Assembly (NCBI RefSeq): GCF_900129635.1
Contig: NZ_FSRB01000004.1
Coordinates: 124,001-188,000 of the forward strand
DNA: 64,000 nucleotides
Direction: 5' to 3'
Origin: Singulisphaera sp. GP187
GTDB lineage: Bacteria; Planctomycetota; Planctomycetia; Isosphaerales; Isosphaeraceae
Below, in pieces: positions 25,917 through 33,948 of this stretch. The first letter of the stretch is position 1. Every line of letters begins with the position of its first letter. A model generated the notes under the pieces. It was not told the DNA's origin, did not search any database, and saw only the letters and a program-made list of their open reading frames with translations. The position numbers were made by a program, and so were the translations under genes.

Positions 25917-26297
25917 TTGGATGTTGAGACCTTGGCACAGGCTGATGCCGAGTTGCTCTGGCGAAGAAGGCGAGTTTTCCTCGTGAGAGCCTTTGTCTGT
26001 GGTATCTTCGTCGCGGTCGCGGGCAAAGTCATCATTATGGATGACGAAACACTCCTCGGATCGACCCTCGCCTTGGGTTTTGGCTTCGGCATGTTTTACT
26101 GGGTGGCGATGCTATCCCTCCCGTCCGAAGTCGTTCTCGAAATGCGAACCAGTGACTTCGACTGGCTGGCTCCGGAACCGGAGTCGACTCGAGGACCTCA
26201 GTCCGAAAGTCAGCGGTGGGTGAAACCCGCGTTGTTTACGTCTGAGCGGTGCACTGGGATCTGGGATCAAGAACTCGATGGAAACGTGCTAACTTGA
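25917..26297 (+). CDS. hypothetical two-helix membrane protein
   Basis: A 126-residue protein assuming the TTG at 25917, which has GGAGGG at good spacing; the frame is open further upstream but looks uncoding there. Two adjacent hydrophobic helices (FLVRAFVCGIFVAVAGKVII and GSTLALGFGFGMFYWVAML) are followed by an acidic-to-basic tail with SDFDWLAPEPEST. No family was recognised and the gene is isolated. Confidence 0.45.
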   Translation: MDVETLAQADAELLWRRRRVFLVRAFVCGIFVAVAGKVIIMDDETLLGSTLALGFGFGMFYWVAMLSLPSEVVLEMRTSDFDWLAPEPESTRGPQSESQRWVKPALFTSERCTGIWDQELDGNVLT

Positions 26298-26676
26298 CGA
26301 TCATCACGAGGTCGCAAGGGGCGGGCGGCGTACAGAGATGATGAGTAAAGGTTCGCCGAATCCGTGTCAATTCAAAAAAATCGCAGAATTCAACCACGAA
26401 TGACACGAATGAAAAAAATAATCAATAATAAATTAATTTAATGATTCGTGTCATTCGTGTTATTCGTGGTTAAATTCTTGAATGGTGGGCCATATCCAGC
26501 CTACGGAGAACATCAGAGCCACGATGATGCCCGGTCCGATCACGGTGAAGTCGGGGAAAACGGGCTCGGCTAATCTTGCGGATATTGGCGTGGTCTACCA
26601 AACGAGCACGCCCCCATCCTTGACCCGTGGGGGCAAGAATGGGGGCGTGGATCCGATTCAGAGGCTCGGTCGAAGT
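26298..26676. other. intergenic region with AT-rich inverted repeat
   Basis: No gene. It contains the AT-rich palindromic repeat at 26384-26479 and otherwise unremarkable sequence up to the end of the minus-strand oxidoreductase gene. Confidence 0.55.
26384..26479. repeat. AT-rich inverted repeat, 'CCACGAATGACACGAA' family
   Basis: The left arm, AGAATTCAACCACGAATGA (continuing CACGAATGA), is complementary to the right arm at 26442-26479, whose reverse complement begins AGAATTTAACCACGAATAA. The 9-mer ACACGAATG recurs within the arms. The centre is an A/T-only stretch. A related copy lies at 58141-58231. It looks like a non-autonomous mobile or REP-like element. Confidence 0.65.
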
Positions 26677-28230
26677 TCAGGATCGCTTGGCGATCGTGTG
26701 GTCCGAGCCTTCGGGGACCTCGTCCGACTTGTAGTCGAACCAGCGCTCGTCGAACTCGATTCGCCGCTTCTGCTTCATCGCCAGGTTGCTGGTCAAGGCG
26801 ATGACCGCGTCGGCGAGGGCCACTTCACCCCGGCAGCGAGGCTGGTGTTCCTTGTCTTCGTGGTAGTTCGACTGGTTGCCGTGGCGGACGCAGTAGGCGA
26901 AGTGCTCGAGTTCTTCGCGGTAACCGCGTGACGGGTCGGCGGTGGCCAGGCCTCCCAGGGCGGTGGCCGCGGAAGGACCGGCGGTGCTCGGGCTGGCTTC
27001 GACCAGCGGCTTCTTGCCGGCCTTCTCCAACGCGATGCTGGTCAAACGCGAGGTCGCCGAGGCGCCGGCCTCCTTGTAGAGGAGGATTTCCTTCTCCTCT
27101 TCGATGATCATGGTCCCGCGGGAACCCATGATCGTCTCGCCGTACTTCTCGAACGAGTTGGTGTTGATCGAGGAATAGGTCACGACGACGTGGTCGTTCT
27201 TCGCCTTGCCGGGGAACTCGAAGGTGACGAAGACGTGGTCGTCCACTTCGCGGCCATCGGTGTAGAGGTAGGTGCCACCAATGCCGGTCACGGCCATCGG
27301 GTGCTTCTTGCCCAAGAAGATCGAGCAGGCATCGAGCTGGTGGCTGCCGAGCTCGGCCATCAGGCCGGCGCCTGTCTTGTTGTAGAGCCGCCAGCGGACC
27401 AGTTGGTCGAGGCTGTCATAGCCGTACTTCTTGAAATCGACCTTCTTGTCCAGGTCGTCGATCTTGGGCTTCCAGCCGTCGAGGTAGACGATGCTCCCAT
27501 CCTCATCCCGGAGCGGCACGACCAGGCCCGTCTCGGGGTCGAAGACCGGTTTGCCGTCCTTGAGCGTCGGCGCAGGGCGGGCGTTGTTGCGGTGCCAGAG
27601 CGCGCGGATGTGGCGGACGTCGCCGAGGAGGTCGTTCTGGACGAGGTAGTTGGCGTTGTCGTAAAGCACCGAGTAATGCCGCTGGTGGCCGATGGCCAGG
27701 AGCTTGTTCGTCTCGCGAGCGACCCGGCACATTTCTTTACATTCACGGACGTTGTGCGCCATCAGCTTTTCGCAGAAGACGTGCTTGCCCGCTTTCATCG
27801 CCTCAATCGCGATCGGCGCATGCAACCAGAGCGGCAGGGCGATCACGACCACTTCGACGTCGGGATCGGCGAGCATCTCCTTGTGATCGTTGTACTTCTT
27901 GAGCTTCTTGACGTCGTCGGTGGTGTACTGCTTGTGCGCGGAGAACTCTTTGATCGCCCGAGCCTGGTTGGACGGCCGGATGTCGCAGAAGCCGATGTAG
28001 TTCAGGTAGTCGCGGTTATGATCATGAATCATCGCCCCGCAACCTTCGTTGCCGGTGCCGATGATCGCGGCGCGAACCGGGGGCCGGTCCAGCTTCTCAT
28101 AGCCGAAGTAGAAGGCGCCAAGGGCTGGTGTCGCGGCGGCCGCCTTGAGCATGTCGCGGCGGGAGACGCCGAGCACGCGGTTCGCGTTCTCGCGGCCCAG
28201 GGTACGCTGCTCGGGGGTCAAGCTACCCAT
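26677..28230 (-). CDS. Tat-exported Gfo/Idh/MocA family oxidoreductase
   Basis: A 517-residue protein. The twin-arginine leader VSRRDMLKAAAATPALGA suggests export. The NAD(P)-binding domain follows (VRAAIIGTGNEGCGAMI), with the HKEMLADPDVEVVVIALP strand and the catalytic-site lysine segment HVFCEKLMAHN, where EKP of classical members reads EKL. The C-terminal alpha/beta domain contains GLMAELGSHQLD. Planctomycetes have many such exported oxidoreductases, probably acting on sugars or inositols; the substrate is unknown. It follows the DoxX-like gene and ApbE on the same strand. Confidence 0.9.
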   Translation of the reverse strand: MGSLTPEQRTLGRENANRVLGVSRRDMLKAAAATPALGAFYFGYEKLDRPPVRAAIIGTGNEGCGAMIHDHNRDYLNYIGFCDIRPSNQARAIKEFSAHKQYTTDDVKKLKKYNDHKEMLADPDVEVVVIALPLWLHAPIAIEAMKAGKHVFCEKLMAHNVRECKEMCRVARETNKLLAIGHQRHYSVLYDNANYLVQNDLLGDVRHIRALWHRNNARPAPTLKDGKPVFDPETGLVVPLRDEDGSIVYLDGWKPKIDDLDKKVDFKKYGYDSLDQLVRWRLYNKTGAGLMAELGSHQLDACSIFLGKKHPMAVTGIGGTYLYTDGREVDDHVFVTFEFPGKAKNDHVVVTYSSINTNSFEKYGETIMGSRGTMIIEEEKEILLYKEAGASATSRLTSIALEKAGKKPLVEASPSTAGPSAATALGGLATADPSRGYREELEHFAYCVRHGNQSNYHEDKEHQPRCRGEVALADAVIALTSNLAMKQKRRIEFDERWFDYKSDEVPEGSDHTIAKRS

Positions 28231-28338
28231 AGTTGAATCCCTTTCGGGTCAGGAAGTCCTGGGATGGTCCAAATGGCTCTGGGGCAAGGGCAGGGGCAAA
28301 ATCGGTATCATATCCACGTCTTTGGCCTGCGATCGAGG

Positions 28339-29312
28339 CTAGCGGGACCGTGCGGCCGCAGGCGCCGACTCGGCTTCGGCAAGTTCTCGGGCGAGCTCGC
28401 GGCGACGACGACGGCCGCCGAAGAGCAGGGCGTCGATCCCGATCCAGGAGCCGGTCGGGATGCAAGCCAGGGCCAGGCACGCAAGCATCTCGATCAGGTT
28501 CTTGTTGACGATGAAGTAGTGCCCCTCGGCCATCGGATTTGCTGGCAAGCCGGGCCAGGGAGGCATACTCAAGTAGATCTGGCCGAGGAAGACCGCGCCG
28601 GCCAAGGCCGCCAACGGCGAGAACAGGCCGGCCATCAGGCAGCCCCCCATGATGACCAGGCCCCACATCGTCGAGAGGTTGACCCAATCGATTGTGGTGC
28701 GTGGGGGGACATAAGGGCCGGCGGCCTCGCGCTGTTCGGGGTGGCGAGCATCGTCACGGCGTCACGCAGGGTCGCGCCTCGCGCGTCGAGATCGGCGATC
28801 AGTGACCGGCGATCGGCGTCGAGATCCTTGCGTTTGGCCGCGGCTCGCTCACGCTCATACGAGAGTGCGTTGGGGTTTTGTTCGATCTTCTGCACTTTTC
28901 CCAACTCGACGAAATACTTCCGCCGATTCTCGATCGTTTCATGATCCTCGAACCAGATGTCGGCGAAGTCTTCGCTCTCTTTCAGGAGGAGCTGCGCCTT
29001 GTCGCGTTGCGCCTGGTCGAGGTGAAAATGCGCGGCGATCCGGTCGACATCGTCCTTCCAGCTTGCCTTGCGATCATCGGGGTTGAGCTTGTGAATGCTA
29101 TTCACATCGGGGATGAGCCCACGGAACGTGGGTGCAAGCGGGCCGGTCGAGAACCGCAAGTAGGGTTCGGCCGTGAAGGCTTTCCCTGCTTTTCGGGTGG
29201 ATTCAACTTTCTCCAGGCCTTCGTAGAGGAAGTGCCAGCCAATCGCAATCCTCAAGAGCACGAGGAAGAGCGCCCCAAGAAATCCGGGATAGTAACGTCG
29301 CGAGGCAGCCAG
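28339..29312 (-). pseudogene. DoxX-like membrane protein gene with single-base frameshift
   Basis: Two overlapping frames encode one protein. The N-terminal part (LLRIAIGWHFLYEGLEKVES plus a helical soluble insert) runs to LATP at about 28742. The C-terminal part resumes one frame away with EQREAAGPYVPPRTTIDWVN, MWGLVIMGGCLMAGLFSPLA and GHYFIVNKNLIEMLACLALA, the latter typical of DoxX/terminal-oxidase-associated proteins. Inserting one base at 28736-28742 (CCCCGAACAG to CCCCGGAACAG) restores LATPEQREAAGP. Translation probably starts at a CTG (29310-29312) placed 6 nt after GGAGG, since the only other candidate is an internal GTG at 29261 that would cut the first helix. It is either a fresh pseudogene or a sequence error. 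Confidence 0.8.
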
Positions 29313-29375
29313 GGGAGTCCTCCTTTGCTCAAATCAACGAGCGAGACAGGTAAAGGAACCTTCAGCCCCTTGGTT

Positions 29376-30443
29376 TCAGGGGGCTCGCAGGAAATCATCG
29401 TCGGTCAGGCCGAAGGTGACGATCGACGGCGAACCGTCGGCGTCGCCTTGATTCACGAAAATGGCACCGACCTCGGGATGGGCGGCCACATAGGCCGCCG
29501 CGCCATCGGGGCCGAGCAGGAAGAAGGCGGTCGAGAGGGCATCGGCCTGGGTCGCCGTGGGGGCCAGGACCGTGACACTGGCCGGGCCGAACGCAGGCTC
29601 GCCGGTCCTCGGGTCGAGGATATGGCCGTAGATTCGTCCCTCGGATTCGAACTGCTGAAAGTCGGTGCCCGAAGTTCCCATCCCTCGGTTTCGCAGCCGG
29701 AGGATTCCGAGTGGGGTTTCGGGCTGGAACGGGTTCCGGACCGCGATCTCCCAGCGGTCCCCGAATCGACCGGGGGGGGAGCCGAGGGCGTACAGGCTCG
29801 ATCGTCCCCCGTGGATCAAGGCCGAGGTCGGCCACCAGTATTCCTTGACGACCTCGGCGGCCGAGTCGATCGCATAGCCCTTGCCGATGCTCCCGAGGTT
29901 GATCGCCACCCCGGCGTGGTCGAACGTCACCGTTCGACGCTCGGGGTCGAGCGTGAGATGATGCTGGCCGGTTCGTTCCCGAGCGTCCGCCAAGAGTTGC
30001 CGACTCGGCACCCGCTTTGGCCCTTTGAAGAACCCCCAGGCCGCGGAGAGGGCTCCCGTGGTGACGTCGTAGGCTCCGCCGGTCGCCTTACCCAACTCCA
30101 AGGCAAGTTCGAGTAGGCGGAACAGTCCGGGCTCAACCTCGATCGGTCCGAGGTGGGCCGACGCGTTCAGTCGACTGACCTCGGAATCGTCGCGGTAAAC
30201 CGTCAGTTGGGTCTCGAGCTCATCGATCCGGTCGAGCACCTGCCCCGCCAGGTCCGCCGCCCCTGGGGTGTTGGCCGCGATCCTCACCTCGAAATAGGAC
30301 CCCATCGCCGGTCGAGTTGCCTTGATCAGGTCGCCGCTGCTCGGGCGATCGCTCGAGACCGGGTTGGAGACGGGCGTAGCGCCGTGGAGCCGCCGCAGGC
30401 GCAATAGGTCGCGACGGTTAACGGAGGAACGCGGGTGCCTCAC
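29376..30443 (-). CDS. apbE: ApbE-type FAD:protein FMN transferase
   Basis: About 355 residues from a GTG at 30441-30443 that follows GAGGTG; a longer frame to 30518 exists. Motifs of ApbE are present: ATRPAMGSYFEVRI, GGAYDVTTGALSAAWGF, INLGSIGKGYAID, the metal-site segment ILDPRTGEPAF and ATQADALSTAFFLLG. The enzyme attaches FMN covalently to a Thr of periplasmic flavoproteins such as NqrC/RnfG. The N-terminus, RHPRSSVNRRDLLRLRRLHG, is twin-arginine-like. It heads a minus-strand set with the DoxX-like and Gfo/Idh/MocA genes. Confidence 0.88.
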   Translation of the reverse strand: MRHPRSSVNRRDLLRLRRLHGATPVSNPVSSDRPSSGDLIKATRPAMGSYFEVRIAANTPGAADLAGQVLDRIDELETQLTVYRDDSEVSRLNASAHLGPIEVEPGLFRLLELALELGKATGGAYDVTTGALSAAWGFFKGPKRVPSRQLLADARERTGQHHLTLDPERRTVTFDHAGVAINLGSIGKGYAIDSAAEVVKEYWWPTSALIHGGRSSLYALGSPPGRFGDRWEIAVRNPFQPETPLGILRLRNRGMGTSGTDFQQFESEGRIYGHILDPRTGEPAFGPASVTVLAPTATQADALSTAFFLLGPDGAAAYVAAHPEVGAIFVNQGDADGSPSIVTFGLTDDDFLRAP

Positions 30444-30595
30444 AGAACACCTCGGCAGCCAAAGGGCAGGGCAGGAGAGTCGAACTTGTTGTCTTGAGAC
30501 GAGACCGGCTGCGACCACGGGGGAAGCTGTCCGTCGGCCGTTTGCGGGGGGCGAGCCTTTACCCAGTATAACCGATCATGTTCCGGCGAAAAGGG

Positions 30596-30606
30596 GGATG
30601 CCGCCC
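30596..30606. repeat. target-site duplication, left (GGATGCCGCCC)
   Basis: The 11-bp sequence GGATGCCGCCC recurs exactly at 32174-32184 immediately outside the two ends of the IS4-family element. Confidence 0.85.
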
Positions 30607-32173
30607 AACGTCAGTAACTCGGCGTCGTCAACAACGGATGTAACTCTCACCGGACCAGAGAATTACTGCCGCTCCGTGGCTGCGGTTCGTTCGAGAGAAG
30701 GGGGGGCAAAAAATCGCCGTTCTTCGTCATGATGGGTGCGGCTAGCAACCGGCACTCACCTGGATTGAGGAAGAACGGCGATGAAGGCAGCTCGGACGCT
30801 GCAAGGCTTGCAGCAACCGCAGTCGTTGATCGGCTATGTCCGACAGTTTCTCACCCCGACGGTCTGGAAGCAAGCCCGAGGGGTTGTTCCTCAAAGGCGG
30901 TCGGCGCCGCGGTGGGATCTCCAGCCACTGGTCGTGGTCATGCTCGCCATGACCTGGGCCACCGGCGACTCCGAGTCCGAGAGGTTTGAGAAGGCCCGGG
31001 GATACTACGTCGCCTGCCATGAGTCGCGAAGACGCCCGGGAAAGACCCTCGTCGGCTTCCAGAAAGCGATGCGACGCGTCCCCATGCGACAACTCAGGGC
31101 GTTGGCCGCGGGGGTTCGGCAACAGATCCACGCCCGACTGGGGTCGCGGCGGATTGTCGACGGCTTCGAGCCGATGGGCTGCGACGGCTCGCGGATCGAG
31201 TGCCCCCGCACCCCCGAGTTGGAACGGGGACTCGGGCAGGCCGGCAAGAACGACGCGGCCCCCAACGTCTGGCTGACGGCGTTCGTCCACTTGCCCACGG
31301 GACTGCTTTGGTCGTGGCGACTCGGCCCGGGCACCGCGGCCGAGCAAGAGCATTTGAGGCACTTGCTCGCCACCCTCTCGCCCGAGGCCCTGATCGTCTG
31401 CGACGCCGCTTATATGGGCTTCGATCTGGTCCGGGCGATCCTCGGTGTCAAGCGATCGTTCCTGTTCCGGATGTCGTCGCGGGTCGACCTCTACACCCTC
31501 GAAGTGGCGAACCTGGAGGATTGGACCGAAGGCCCTGTCTTGTACTGGCCGAACTATGTCCAGAAGAAAGGGGAAGCGCCGATCCAATGCCGCTTGATCC
31601 GGATCCCGGCCAAGGGCAAGGGTAAGGGGTCGGTCAAACGCGACGTCTGGCTCCTGACCGACGTCCTCGACCCAGCCCGGATGTCGGCGGCGACGGCCGC
31701 CAAATTCTACCGCTGGAGATGGCGTAATGAAGGACTATTTCGCACATACAAGCGTATAATCAATAAATTGAAACTCGCTAGCCGCACGGTGGCCTTGGTG
31801 CATCGCGAGGCCGAGTTGTCACTGCTGGCCACGCAGATCCTCCTGGCGCATGCCGACCTGGCGCTTCGGCCGGCGTCGGCGTCGGCGTCGGCGACCGATG
31901 GCCCAGTGATCAGCCCCCGCAAAGTTCTGATCGAGATCCGCAAGGAGATCGACGCGGCCGTGAAACCCAAGGCCAAGTGTTACCACAAGCGACTCGCGGG
32001 CTGCCGCGCCGGGTGCCGGAAGCAGAAGAGCCCGAAAGCCACACGCAAGTGGCCTCGTCGCAAACCGCATAAGCCGCCGAAACCGCCTGTGCTCCACACC
32101 CTGACTCAGGAACAGAAAGCCTTGCTAAACAAGCACATGAGTGCAGTAGGATGAGGCATCAGTAATCGACGTT
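30607..32173 (+). mobile_element. complete IS4-family insertion sequence
   Basis: A 1,567-bp element. The termini are inverted: the left begins AACGTCAGTAACT, and the right end read on the minus strand begins AACGTCGATTACT (10 of 13 identical). The element is flanked by an exact 11-bp direct repeat, in the 10-12 bp range known for IS4-group targets. One transposase gene is inside. Intact ends and an exact duplication suggest a fairly recent insertion into intergenic DNA. Confidence 0.85.
30781..32154 (+). CDS. IS4-family DDE transposase
   Basis: A 457-residue transposase. The DDE triad is readable as GCDGSRIE, LIVCDAAYMGFD and the Glu in WRWRNEGLFRTYKRI, whose Y-x-x-x-W/R-x-x-E spacing resembles the Y-(2)-R-(3)-E-(6)-K signature of IS4. 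The N-terminal domain is helical; the C-terminal 100 residues are Lys/Arg-rich (PKATRKWPRRKPHKPPKPP), probably for DNA binding. A short GCGTCG tandem run near 31873-31893 encodes a Ser-Ala repeat (ASASASA). No frameshift or stop is seen, so it may be active. Confidence 0.92.
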   Translation: MKAARTLQGLQQPQSLIGYVRQFLTPTVWKQARGVVPQRRSAPRWDLQPLVVVMLAMTWATGDSESERFEKARGYYVACHESRRRPGKTLVGFQKAMRRVPMRQLRALAAGVRQQIHARLGSRRIVDGFEPMGCDGSRIECPRTPELERGLGQAGKNDAAPNVWLTAFVHLPTGLLWSWRLGPGTAAEQEHLRHLLATLSPEALIVCDAAYMGFDLVRAILGVKRSFLFRMSSRVDLYTLEVANLEDWTEGPVLYWPNYVQKKGEAPIQCRLIRIPAKGKGKGSVKRDVWLLTDVLDPARMSAATAAKFYRWRWRNEGLFRTYKRIINKLKLASRTVALVHREAELSLLATQILLAHADLALRPASASASATDGPVISPRKVLIEIRKEIDAAVKPKAKCYHKRLAGCRAGCRKQKSPKATRKWPRRKPHKPPKPPVLHTLTQEQKALLNKHMSAVG

Positions 32174-32184
32174 GGATGCCGCCC
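32174..32184. repeat. target-site duplication, right (GGATGCCGCCC)
   Basis: Exact partner of 30596-30606, directly abutting the right terminus of the IS4-family element. Confidence 0.85.
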
Positions 32185-32382
32185 GTTCGTCCGGGGCCTG
32201 TGAAAACCTCATGATGTTGGATGCCCCACGGCTCAACCAGAGGCCGGGACGGTAGGTCACCAACTGATCGCTTCCTCGAAGACCATGAAAAATGCTTGTG
32301 GCCGCGATTGCTGGAAGACAACCGCGGCCACTTGCGATCCGATGCGCGAACGGTTTCGCGCCTTGGACGACTCAAGCTCCGC

Positions 32383-33438
32383 TTATTTCCTTCCGGTCAG
32401 GGCGTTGAGGATGAGCATTTCGAGCTGCTCGTACTGCCGAGCTTCGCGAAGTTCCTCGACGTGCTTGAGGTCGAGCTCCCGGACGATTTCGAGGAGCCGC
32501 AGGAACATCGTTTTCGAGTTGCTGAGGTGCTGCATCGAGTCTTCGACGCTGGTGGTGCGCATCGCCTTCACGTCGAGGCCGACGCATTCGCCGTCGCGGC
32601 CGAAGCCGTTGGTCTCGAGGGTGAGCACCTGGTCGAAGGCTCGTCGCAGGTCGACGGATCCGAAGACCTTGTCCTGATCGTACTTAAGGCCGTTCTGGTC
32701 GTTCAGGTGGACGCTCCAGAGCTTGTTGTGATAGAGTGCGTACGCCATGTCGTCGGCCGGATCCAGGCCGGCGAGAATCGAGTGGGCACTCTCGATCAGA
32801 ACGCCGGAGCGGCTCGGGTCGACCGTCTTGTAGGCGATCCCGATCATATGGCCGACGGTGGGCAGGTAGGCCTGATCCATCGGCTCGTTGGGCTTGGCTT
32901 CGCCCATCACGCGGATGTCCGGGTCATGCTCGAGGATCGTATTCCAGGCATCGACGATCCGACCGACCGCGGTTTTTGCGTCCTTGGCCTCGCGGATGTA
33001 GGAGCCTTCCCGAGCGAGCCAGAGCACGTAGTTGCGACAGCCGACTTCGCGGGCGATGTCGACCGTTCGCTTGGCCCGGTCGAGGGCGTACTTGCGATCG
33101 CTCGCGCTGTTGGATGTGAATCCGCCGTCGACCGTTCGGGGATCTTCCCAGAGCCGGGGGGCAACGATCTCGACGAACAAGCCTTCGCTGTCAAGCATTG
33201 ACTTGACTTGCGCCACCCCTTTGAGGGTTGCAGTCCAGTCGAGGTCGGCCGAAACGATGTCGTCGTCGTGCATCTGCACGGCATCGAAACCGAGTTCTTT
33301 GTACGCTTTGATCTTGCGGGCAAAGTCGATTTCTTTGCGGGCGGGAGGGCCAAACGGGTCGGCGCCGGTGCTGATGTTCCAGGGGCCGAAAGAAAAGCGG
33401 TACTGGGTGGGTGAGGCGCCGTTGGCCATGAAGGTCAA
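32383..33438 (-). CDS. xylA: xylose isomerase-like TIM-barrel enzyme
   Basis: A 351-residue TIM barrel with the hallmarks of xylose isomerase: FSFGPWNISTGADPFGPPAR at the N-terminus, VQMHDDDIV (FHDxD-type substrate His/Asp), NYVLWLAREGSYI, the metal-binding Glu/Lys strand MGEAKPNEPMDQAYLPTVGH and the HLNDQNG metal site. Family members interconvert aldoses and ketoses, typically xylose/xylulose or glucose/fructose. The protein is shorter than class II XylA enzymes and fits the class I or planctomycete variants. It is an isolated minus-strand gene, 199 bp from the IS4 duplication. Confidence 0.82.
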   Translation of the reverse strand: MTFMANGASPTQYRFSFGPWNISTGADPFGPPARKEIDFARKIKAYKELGFDAVQMHDDDIVSADLDWTATLKGVAQVKSMLDSEGLFVEIVAPRLWEDPRTVDGGFTSNSASDRKYALDRAKRTVDIAREVGCRNYVLWLAREGSYIREAKDAKTAVGRIVDAWNTILEHDPDIRVMGEAKPNEPMDQAYLPTVGHMIGIAYKTVDPSRSGVLIESAHSILAGLDPADDMAYALYHNKLWSVHLNDQNGLKYDQDKVFGSVDLRRAFDQVLTLETNGFGRDGECVGLDVKAMRTTSVEDSMQHLSNSKTMFLRLLEIVRELDLKHVEELREARQYEQLEMLILNALTGRK

Positions 33439-33614
33439 TCCTCTTTAGAATCTGGGCAGGACTTGGACTGCGCGATCGATGCGTTCACTGATCCGCGCAG
33501 ACCCTTGGGAGAAACTTTGGCCCTAAGTTAGCGAGCCGTCGCCGCTTTTGCGCGATCAATTTCTTACAAACCCACTCCCAAAAGGGATGGTGAGCCGAGA
33601 GGACCAGGAACATC

Positions 33615-33914
33615 ATGCGACTCTGGCACCTGTCGTTTGCGATCGTCCTGATTGCGTTGGGGTTGACGATCGCCCAAGACCCTGTCGGCATGGTCGCGAT
33701 CATTGTGTTTGTCACCGGCCTCGGCGAAGTGGTGGTCGGCACGACCGCGATCTTGGCGCTTTTCCAGACACTCGGCTCGCTCGGCGAGGCCAGGGGGCTC
33801 GTCGCTCACGCCGAGGCCCTCGTTGCCATCACGGTGGTTCTCGCGGTCTCCACCGCGATTATGACAGGCTGGATGTTTGTCGGTGCTTGGGTGGTTCAGG
33901 TCGTTGTGGCTTGA
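33615..33914 (+). CDS. small three-helix membrane protein
   Basis: A 99-residue protein with three hydrophobic helices (HLSFAIVLIALGLTIA, VAIIVFVTGLGEVVVGTTAI and LVAITVVLAVSTAIMTGWMF) and almost no soluble part. No family was recognised; the gene is preceded by AGGA. It lies 34 bp ahead of the M3 peptidase start and may be cotranscribed with it. Confidence 0.72.
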   Translation: MRLWHLSFAIVLIALGLTIAQDPVGMVAIIVFVTGLGEVVVGTTAILALFQTLGSLGEARGLVAHAEALVAITVVLAVSTAIMTGWMFVGAWVVQVVVA

Positions 33915-33948
33915 ACGAAGGTTTCTTTCGATTGTTGCGGGGCTTTCC

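Noticed and set aside
27190..28236. 348-codon plus-strand open frame
   Set aside because: Antisense to the Gfo/Idh/MocA gene; a Val/Asp-rich shadow.
30742..31587. 281-codon minus-strand open frame
   Set aside because: Antisense to the IS4 transposase.
31872..31893. GCGTCG tandem run as a possible regulatory microsatellite
   Set aside because: Inside the transposase coding sequence and in multiples of three; simply an Ala-Ser repeat.
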